A stretch of 11,238 nt of DNA from DAOTZS01 sp034434335 (GTDB taxonomy: Bacteria; Chloroflexota; Anaerolineae; CG2-30-64-16). Made by a program: the position numbers and the translations under genes. The notes below the pieces were generated by a model. It did not search any database, had not been told where the DNA came from, and was given only the letters and a program-made list of their open reading frames with translations. The stretch lies in NCBI GenBank assembly GCA_034434335.1, contig DAOTZS010000102.1, forward strand, positions 1-11,238, given 5' to 3'. Below are positions 7,197 through 11,238 of this stretch, one piece after another; within the stretch, counting starts at the first letter, position 1, and each line of letters starts with the position of its first letter.

Positions 7197-8507
7197 CTAG
7201 CGGATGATGCGGTGGATGAGGGGAGGCACGGCGACCGGTTCGTCGCTGATGGTGAGCGCCTGCGCCAGCCGGGCCAGGCCGTGGGCGAGCCCTTGCTCAC
7301 TGCGTGCGTGGACCCACAGCAGGGGCTGGCCGGCCTCTACCCGGCTGCCCACCTTGCCCGCTTCGGTCAGCACGACGCCTACGGCCGGGTCAATGGGATC
7401 TTCTTTGCGGCCGCGGCCGCCGCCCAGGTCCACCACCGTGAACCCCACCTCGCGCGCGTCCACCTGGGTGACATAACCGCTGCGCGGAGCCAGCAGGGGC
7501 GCGATAAAGGGTGCCTTAGGGAGCCGGTCGGGGTTCTCCAGCGCGGCCACATCGCCTCCCTGGGCGGCCACAAATTCCAGGAACTTGGCCCAGGCCGCAC
7601 CGTTGTGCAGCGTTTCGGCGGCCATCCGACGGCCGGCCTCCGGGTCGGGTGCCCGGCCGCTGATGAGCAGCATCTCCCCCGCCACGTCCACGCAGTGCTG
7701 GCGAAAATCGGCCGGCCCGTCGCCGTGCAGGGTAGCGATCGCCTCCCGCACCTCCAGGGCATTGCCCACGGCCAGCCCCAGGGGCTGGCTCATGTCCCCG
7801 ATCAGGGCGGCCATCCGCCGCCCCAGCCGCCGGCCGATCTGCATCATCAGGTTGGCCAGTTCGACCCCTGCCTCTTCGGTGGCCATGAAGGCCCCGCGGC
7901 CCACCTTGACGTCCAGAACGATGGCATCTGCGCCGGCCGCGATCTTCTTCGACATGATGGAGCTGGCGATCAGGGGGAGCGAGGGCACGGTACCGGTGAC
8001 GTCGCGCAGGGCATAGAGCTTGCCGTCGGCCGGGGCCAGCTCATGGGTCTGCCCTGCCACCACCAGCCCCACCGTGCGCAGTTGGTGCTTAAACTCGGAG
8101 ATGGTCAGGGAAGCACGAAAGCCGGGGATGGACTCCAACTTATCCAGGGTGCCACCTGAAAAGGAGAGCCCCCGGCCCGACATCTTGCCTACCGGCACCC
8201 CCAGGCTGGCCACGATAGGGCCCACGACCAACGTGGTCTTGTCCCCGACCCCGCCCGAGGAATGCTTGTCCACGACGAAGTCTACCACATCGTGAAGGTC
8301 GAGGGTGGCGCCCGAAAAGGCCATGGCCTCGGTCAGGTAGGTCGTCTCGAGGGGACTCATGCCCTGGAAGTAGACCGCCATACACCAGGCCGCAGCCTGA
8401 TAGTCGGGCACCTCGCCGGCCACGTAGCCGCGGATGAAGAACTCGATCTCCTCCCGCGACAGCTCGTGCCCGTCTCGCTTCTTGGTGATGATATCTACGG
8501 CGCGCAT
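7197..8507 (-). CDS. pdp: Pyrimidine-nucleoside phosphorylase (thymidine phosphorylase family, NP-II)
   Basis: Cytoplasmic salvage enzyme that phosphorolyses uridine and/or (deoxy)thymidine to free base and (deoxy)ribose-1-phosphate. Its 436 residues match Pdp (433) and DeoA (440). The phosphate loop KHSSGGVGDK (81-90) and the family signature SGRGLSFSGGTLDKLE (110-125) are present. The base-binding residues H82, R168, S183 and K187 match E. coli thymidine phosphorylase H85, R171, S186 and K190 at a constant offset of 3. SIMSKKIAAGADAIVLDVK (183-201) is typical, and the C-terminal barrel-sandwich domain is complete. The signature has S-F-S where most members have G-H-T. The N-terminus MRAVDIITKKRDGHELS fits the family, supporting the ATG at 8507, although no clear SD precedes it. 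It is the last gene of the minus-strand cluster, 36 nt after the second HTH gene. Whether it is Pdp- or DeoA-specific cannot be settled by reading. Confidence 0.93.
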   Translation of the reverse strand: MRAVDIITKKRDGHELSREEIEFFIRGYVAGEVPDYQAAAWCMAVYFQGMSPLETTYLTEAMAFSGATLDLHDVVDFVVDKHSSGGVGDKTTLVVGPIVASLGVPVGKMSGRGLSFSGGTLDKLESIPGFRASLTISEFKHQLRTVGLVVAGQTHELAPADGKLYALRDVTGTVPSLPLIASSIMSKKIAAGADAIVLDVKVGRGAFMATEEAGVELANLMMQIGRRLGRRMAALIGDMSQPLGLAVGNALEVREAIATLHGDGPADFRQHCVDVAGEMLLISGRAPDPEAGRRMAAETLHNGAAWAKFLEFVAAQGGDVAALENPDRLPKAPFIAPLLAPRSGYVTQVDAREVGFTVVDLGGGRGRKEDPIDPAVGVVLTEAGKVGSRVEAGQPLLWVHARSEQGLAHGLARLAQALTISDEPVAVPPLIHRIIR

Positions 8508-8543
8508 AGCAGCAGAGAATCTTCGGCCGGGAAGTTCAGGAGG

Positions 8544-8969
8544 TCATGGGGTGTCTGCTGCCAGGTCGGCGCGCGGTTCCCAGCGTTCGACGGCGTGCCG
8601 TTGTACCACCACCAACCCCTCATCCCCGGTGTCCACGCCAACCGCTCCCAGGTCCCACCAGCAGACCTTCCCTTTGACCACCTGGCCGGTGGAAAGGTAG
8701 AGGGTGATCGGGTCGCCCTGGGCGAGGGCGGCAGCCAGGGCCTGGCTGAGCGCCTTGCGTGGCCAGTCAAGCCGCCAGCGCAGCTCCTCAAAAGGCACGC
8801 CGTAGAAGTCGGCCAGGGCGTGAATGGATTCATCGTCGCCCACGGCGCGGTAACGCTGCTCCATCAGGCGGTAAAGGCCCCTGGGCAGGTTGGTGGCCGC
8901 CTCGATCTCCCAGGGGGTGATGCCGCCTCGCTTGGCGCGCAAGATGCGCAGGTAGTCCCCCAGGCTCAT
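8544..8969 (-). CDS. HTH protein with C-terminal Hfq/LSm-like domain (short paralogue)
   Basis: A 141-residue protein in two parts. Residues 4-66 look like an XRE-type helix-turn-helix (LRILRAKRGG, TPWEIEAATNLPRGLYRLME, then a helix ending ALADFYGVPFEELRW). Residues about 73-131 resemble Hfq: a short helix (ALSQALAAALA), strand ITLYLSTGQVVKGKV with G95 and G100 spaced like E. coli Hfq G29/G34, W105-D106 at the Hfq F39-D40 position, and QRHAV (123-127) at the YKHAI motif. Y91 corresponds to Hfq Y25. The domain aligns without gaps, offset exactly 100, to the C-terminus of the upstream gene product. What I see is the architecture. An Sm fold, oligomerisation or RNA binding is inference. The start overlaps the upstream stop as ATGA and has an AAGGAG SD (8978-8983). 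Confidence 0.8.
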   Translation of the reverse strand: MSLGDYLRILRAKRGGITPWEIEAATNLPRGLYRLMEQRYRAVGDDESIHALADFYGVPFEELRWRLDWPRKALSQALAAALAQGDPITLYLSTGQVVKGKVCWWDLGAVGVDTGDEGLVVVQRHAVERWEPRADLAADTP

Positions 8970-9694
8970 GAGCTATTCTCCTTCGTGGCAGGCGCGGCCT
9001 TGCGGTAGGTGACGATCGCCAACTTGTTGATGGTGACCTCTGAGCCGTCTTCGGCGCGCAAGGTAATGGTGTACGGCCCAAAGCCGATCACCCGGCCGGC
9101 GAGCCGGGAGCCGTCGAACAGGGTGAAGTGCAACAGGTCCCCTGCCTCCTGGGCGGCGGTCAGGTAGCGGGCCTCGAACTCGTCCACCGACTCGGGCAGG
9201 TAAGGCCGGCGTCGAGCGGTGGCCGCGCTGCGCTTGGCCAGCTCGGCCTGCAGTTGGCCGAGGAGATGGCTTACGGCCGAGCGATCCAGTTCAGCCAAGG
9301 GCTTGCCCAGTTCGGCCTCCAGCTCCGCGGTGGAGCGGCCCAGCTTTTGCAGCAGTATTTCGAGATGAGCCAATTGGCTGGGCCGGGGCGGGGCAGGTGG
9401 CTTGGGAGCCGCTTTGGCCCGCGCGGCCTTCCCTCGAGTCTTGGGTGTAGGTTGCCCTTCTGGGCCAGGTGGCTGTTCCGAAGGTGTTGGGCTCGGACGG
9501 GGATCTGATTGGAGCTTGATGTCTGCCTCTTCCACATAGAGGGCGCGCGCCAGGCGGCTCAGGTGACGCGGATCTATGCTGCGCTGTCCTGATTCGTACT
9601 CCATGATCAGGCTGACGGGCAGCCCGGTGCGGTTGGCCAGGGCTGCCACGCTCATCCTCTTTTGCTCACGCAATGCCCACAGGTTTTCGGACAC
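8966..9694 (-). CDS. XRE-family HTH protein with C-terminal Hfq/LSm-like domain (long paralogue)
   Basis: A 242-residue multidomain protein. Residues 3-60 are a clear Cro/CI-type HTH (LWALREQKRMSVAALANRTG, SLIMEYESGQRSI, HLSRLARALYVEEADI). A Pro/Ala/Lys-rich linker (62-105) is probably disordered. Residues 106-153 form a compact helical module (QLAHLEILLQKLGRSTAELE, LGKPLAELDRSAVSHLLGQL). Residues about 171-232 match the Hfq layout: helix EARYLTAA, strand LHFTLFDGSRLAGRV with G195/G200 as in Hfq G29/G34, GFGPY (204-208) at the Hfq SFDQF site, and NKLAI (223-227) at YKHAI. It starts at GTG (9694), overlapping the scpB stop by 1 nt (TAGTG), with an AGGAG SD at 9703-9707. It probably binds DNA. 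The LSm-like domain could mediate oligomerisation or RNA binding; neither is proven. Confidence 0.83.
   Translation of the reverse strand: MSENLWALREQKRMSVAALANRTGLPVSLIMEYESGQRSIDPRHLSRLARALYVEEADIKLQSDPRPSPTPSEQPPGPEGQPTPKTRGKAARAKAAPKPPAPPRPSQLAHLEILLQKLGRSTAELEAELGKPLAELDRSAVSHLLGQLQAELAKRSAATARRRPYLPESVDEFEARYLTAAQEAGDLLHFTLFDGSRLAGRVIGFGPYTITLRAEDGSEVTINKLAIVTYRKAAPATKENSS
8978..8983 (-). promoter_or_regulatory. Shine-Dalgarno for the short HTH-LSm gene
   Basis: On the minus strand this reads AAGGAG, 8 nt before the ATG at 8969. It lies inside the 3' end of the upstream gene. With the ATGA overlap it supports the chosen start and independent as well as coupled initiation. Confidence 0.75.
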
Positions 9695-10308
9695 TAGCGC
9701 TTCTCCTGTCTTAGAATCTCACCCGAGATCTGTCCATCTGGCAGAGGTGGTAACGCTTCAAGGCTGTCAAGCCCGAAGTAATGCAAGAATTGAAAGGTGG
9801 TGCCGTACAGAAAAGGCCGGCCGGGAGCTTCCAGGCGGCCCACCGGTTCGATCAGTTCGCGGGCCAGGAGGGTACGCAGCACCCCGTCGCAGTTGACCCC
9901 ACGTACTGCCTCGATCTCGGCCCTGGTAATGGGCTGACGATAGGCGATGATGGCCAGCGTTTCCAGGGCCGCCGCGGAAAGCCGGGTGCTGAGGTCCAGC
10001 CCCAGGAAACGTTCAACGTAGGGAGCTGCTTCGGGCATGGTGCAAAGCTGAACGCGATCACCCTTCCGCTGCAGGCGCAGGCCACGACGGGCCTCGACAT
10101 AATCTTGGGCCAACGCCGCGAGCGCTCTCTCAACCGCCTCCTGGTCCACCTCCAGGGCTTGCGCCAACCGCGAGATTGCCACTGGCTCACTGGCCACGAA
10201 GAGCAGGCTCTCCAATAAAGTTGGCAGGTCCTGTTCGGATGGCGGCCCTGCCTCCGCTGTCAGAGCTGAGGGCAGAGAAGAGCCCACTACTTCCGACACC
10301 ACCGTCAT
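9694..10308 (-). CDS. scpB: Segregation and condensation protein B (ScpB)
   Basis: Winged-helix (kite) subunit of the bacterial SMC-ScpAB condensin, which compacts and segregates chromosomes on the nucleoid. It has 204 residues, close to the B. subtilis length of about 197, with an extra unstructured N-terminus of about 26 residues. The first winged helix starts at LLESLLFVASEPVAISRLAQ (31-50). The second contains the family hallmark LSAAALETLAIIAYRQPITR (110-129) followed by EIEAVRGVNCDGVLRTLLAR, then GRPFLYGTTFQFLHYFGL (163-180). An AAGGA SD (10316-10320) sits 7 nt before the ATG and overlaps the stop of the upstream gene. The stop overlaps the next gene by 1 nt. scpA, the usual partner gene, is not adjacent in this window, and no SMC gene is present. 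Confidence 0.96.
   Translation of the reverse strand: MTVVSEVVGSSLPSALTAEAGPPSEQDLPTLLESLLFVASEPVAISRLAQALEVDQEAVERALAALAQDYVEARRGLRLQRKGDRVQLCTMPEAAPYVERFLGLDLSTRLSAAALETLAIIAYRQPITRAEIEAVRGVNCDGVLRTLLARELIEPVGRLEAPGRPFLYGTTFQFLHYFGLDSLEALPPLPDGQISGEILRQEKR
9703..9707 (-). promoter_or_regulatory. Shine-Dalgarno deciding the GTG start of the long HTH-LSm gene
   Basis: The minus strand reads AGGAG, 8 nt before a GTG codon at 9694. No in-frame ATG lies nearer, and the HTH begins immediately after GTG, so the non-ATG start is well supported. The site lies within the last codons of scpB. Confidence 0.75.
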
Positions 10309-10319
10309 GGCACAGTCCT

Positions 10320-10877
10320 TCAGGCTGGCTCGGTATACGGGCCATGCTCGATATGGACTTCGATCTTGCCCACCTGCATCCCCATGCGCTCAACGATGAC
10401 CTCTCGCGCTACGGCTACCACCTCATCGGTTTTCATCGGCACATCGATTTCGGGGCTGGTTTGCAGGTCCAGGACGACGTCCACAGAACGGCCGTGGGCG
10501 GTCACGCGCGGGGTGACCGAGATCACATCGGCCAGCTGGTCAATGTGCCAGGCCAGGCGCCGTGCTACCGAGTCGGTGGTCACCAGGGCCTGGCTGCCTG
10601 TTTCGGTATGCACCCGCACGGCCCTGGGCCGTCGCGGCCACACTTCGGCCCACAGCAGCAGCCCGAAGAACACCAGAGCCACCAACACCAACACAATCCT
10701 GCTGATAACATAAGGGACGTAGTACGAGGTTTCCATCGTGTTCAGGAAGCCGGCGGTCAATTCCAGTCCACGTTGAGCCAGTCGCACCAGCTCCACCGGG
10801 AACACGGCCAGTGCCAGGATCAGCAAGAAGAGGAAGATCAACACGACGACCGCCAGGATGCGATTAAAGACGTTCAT
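10320..10877 (-). CDS. AmaP-like membrane protein with Asp23/Gls24-type domain
   Basis: A 185-residue protein with two transmembrane helices (about 7-30 and 58-79) separated by a loop. A basic stop-transfer (PRRPR, 81-85) and a soluble alpha/beta domain (about 93-178) follow. The soluble part (TTDSVARRLAWHIDQLADVI, VTAHGRSVDVVLDLQTSPEI, VAREVIVERMGMQVGKIEVH) resembles the Asp23/Gls24 alkaline-shock fold. The whole has the AmaP layout, the membrane anchor that recruits Asp23 in Staphylococcus aureus. Here anchor and Asp23-like region are in one chain. The ATG at 10877 follows GGGAG (10884-10888) by 6 nt. It is the first gene of the minus-strand operon and scpB starts 11 nt after its stop. An envelope-stress role is inferred from the family name only. 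Confidence 0.82.
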   Translation of the reverse strand: MNVFNRILAVVVLIFLFLLILALAVFPVELVRLAQRGLELTAGFLNTMETSYYVPYVISRIVLVLVALVFFGLLLWAEVWPRRPRAVRVHTETGSQALVTTDSVARRLAWHIDQLADVISVTPRVTAHGRSVDVVLDLQTSPEIDVPMKTDEVVAVAREVIVERMGMQVGKIEVHIEHGPYTEPA

Positions 10878-10882
10878 GTTTG

Positions 10883-10923
10883 TCTCCCGGGAGAGCCTGC
10901 GAAGCTTTTCTGGTCTCGCAGGC
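10883..10923 (-). promoter_or_regulatory. Hairpin and palindrome abutting the AmaP-gene ribosome-binding site
   Basis: GCCTGCGA (10895-10902) pairs exactly with TCGCAGGC (10916-10923), giving an 8-bp stem with a 13-nt loop. Directly next to it is a 12-bp palindrome TCTCCCGGGAGA (10883-10894) that contains the GGGAG Shine-Dalgarno. Both lie in the 5' leader just before the start codon, so translation control is possible. The structures are seen; the function is inferred. Confidence 0.5.
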
Positions 10924-10965
10924 GCGATAAGCTTGCTCCGCTACCTCAGACGGGGTTGGTTCCAG

Positions 10966-11170
10966 CGTAACTATTCAGGCCGATTGAAATCGCCCTCCCT
11001 GGGCACTTCGTGCCAGGTGGGGCGATCCGGAGGATCGCCCCTACGCCGACACCCTTCATGTGTGCATCACCAGGTCGGCGAAGGCCGACCGCTGGCCGCA
11101 GGCCCCAAGAGGGTGACGCCTCGGGCGAGCCCTCGGCGTGGCCCTTCCAGTCACCGCCTGAATAGCCACG
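10966..11170. mobile_element. MITE-like element with terminal inverted repeats and internal hairpins
   Basis: CTATTCAGGC (10971-10980) recurs in exact inverted form GCCTGAATAG (11156-11165). Both copies extend outward to CGT after two variable bases (10966-10968; 11168-11170), suggesting a CGTNNCTATTCAGGC end. The interior codes for nothing and is packed with hairpins: 10981-10992, 10998-11017 (one bulge, TTC loop), 11019-11041 (perfect 10-bp stem GGGGCGATCC, GGA loop), 11073-11090 (perfect 7-bp stem, GAAG loop) and 11116-11139 (2x2 internal loop). Size, TIRs and absence of an ORF fit a miniature inverted-repeat transposable element. No target-site duplication is evident, so it is old or its ends are misjudged. 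The mobilising family is unknown. Confidence 0.6.
11019..11041. repeat. Perfect 10-bp inverted repeat within the MITE-like element
   Basis: GGGGCGATCC (11019-11028) and GGATCGCCCC (11032-11041) are exact complements around GGA. Hairpins ending in GGGGCGA...TCGCCCC resemble a REP-like motif I recall from intergenic DNA of several phyla. Dispersal in this genome cannot be tested from the window. Confidence 0.7.
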
Positions 11171-11188
11171 TTCCACCTATCAGATTTG

Positions 11189-11218
11189 ATTATACATGAT
11201 CTACGGTGCGGAGTCCAA
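11189..11218 (-). promoter_or_regulatory. Sigma-70-type promoter upstream of the minus-strand operon
   Basis: The minus strand reads TTGGAC (11218-11213), an 18-nt spacer, and a perfect TATAAT (11194-11189). The stretch 11171-11200 is distinctly AT-richer than anything else in the window. Transcription would begin near 11182 and run through the MITE-like element to the AmaP-like gene at 10877, giving a leader of about 305 nt. The -10 is excellent and the -35 only partial. No competing promoter as good was seen nearer the gene. Confidence 0.55.
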
Positions 11219-11238
11219 CGAGGGGCGTGTGTTGTGGG

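Larger units (their letters stand above)
10878..11238. other. Gene-free region upstream of the minus-strand operon
   Basis: No plausible gene lies in these 361 nt. Open frames here are short, have no recognisable protein character and cross the MITE hairpins. Contents from the gene outward: the SD and its hairpin (10883-10923), about 45 nt of unremarkable sequence with two AAGCTT sites (10902-10907, 10929-10934), the MITE-like element (10966-11170), the AT-rich promoter (11189-11218), and 20 nt in which I see nothing. Confidence 0.7.

Noticed and set aside
7212..8159. Long plus-strand open frame over pdp
   Set aside because: Shadow of pdp, whose catalytic residues are all present on the other strand.
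8544..9694. Toxin-antitoxin or phage repressor pair
   Set aside because: HTH domains alone suggested it, but neither partner resembles a toxin and both share the same domain plan within an scpB operon.
10176..10970. Plus-strand open frame (264 codons) over the scpB/AmaP region
   Set aside because: His/Gln-rich shadow sequence covering the AmaP-like gene, with no domain character.

Overview
The window is GC-rich, gene-dense chromosomal DNA that reads as a member of the Chloroflexota (Anaerolineae/Caldilineae-like). That placement is an inference. It rests on a baseplate-J/gp47-like membrane protein next to ruvX and mltG, an AmaP/Asp23-type membrane protein beside scpB, and NP-II pyrimidine phosphorylase and lipoprotein genes of the kind common in that phylum. 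No rRNA, tRNA, CRISPR array, transposase, toxin-antitoxin or defence gene was found.

Layout. Positions 1-181 are an intergenic leader with an 18-bp perfect hairpin and a 14-bp palindrome. Positions 182-7184 hold five tightly packed plus-strand genes: alaS, a baseplate-J-like single-pass membrane protein, ruvX/yqgF, mltG and an orphan type-I periplasmic-binding lipoprotein. Neighbours overlap by 4, 31 and 32 nt or are separated by 2 nt, so this is almost certainly one operon. It meets a second operon tail to tail, with only 12 nt between the stop codons (7184 and 7197).

The second operon runs on the minus strand from 10877 to 7197: an AmaP-like two-TM protein with an Asp23/Gls24-like domain, scpB, two consecutive helix-turn-helix proteins, and pyrimidine-nucleoside phosphorylase. 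The first four genes are 11 nt apart or overlap by 1 or 4 nt; pdp follows after 36 nt. Positions 10878-11238 contain no gene. They hold a 195-205 bp MITE-like element with terminal inverted repeats and several internal hairpins, and beyond it a good minus-strand promoter (TTGGAC-18-TATAAT). If that promoter drives the operon, the MITE lies wholly inside a leader of about 305 nt.

Most interesting signal. The two HTH genes (9694-8966 and 8969-8544) both end in a domain that aligns with the Sm core of Hfq. The two domains align with each other without gaps at a constant offset of exactly 100 residues. They keep the Hfq glycine pair (G29/G34 in E. coli Hfq), a short helix before strand 1, and a K/R-x-A-(I/V) equivalent of the Hfq YKHAI motif. 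A tandem pair of DNA-binding HTH plus Hfq/LSm-like fusions, translationally coupled to the condensin subunit ScpB, is the best candidate here for an undescribed system. All function claims beyond the family assignments are inference.
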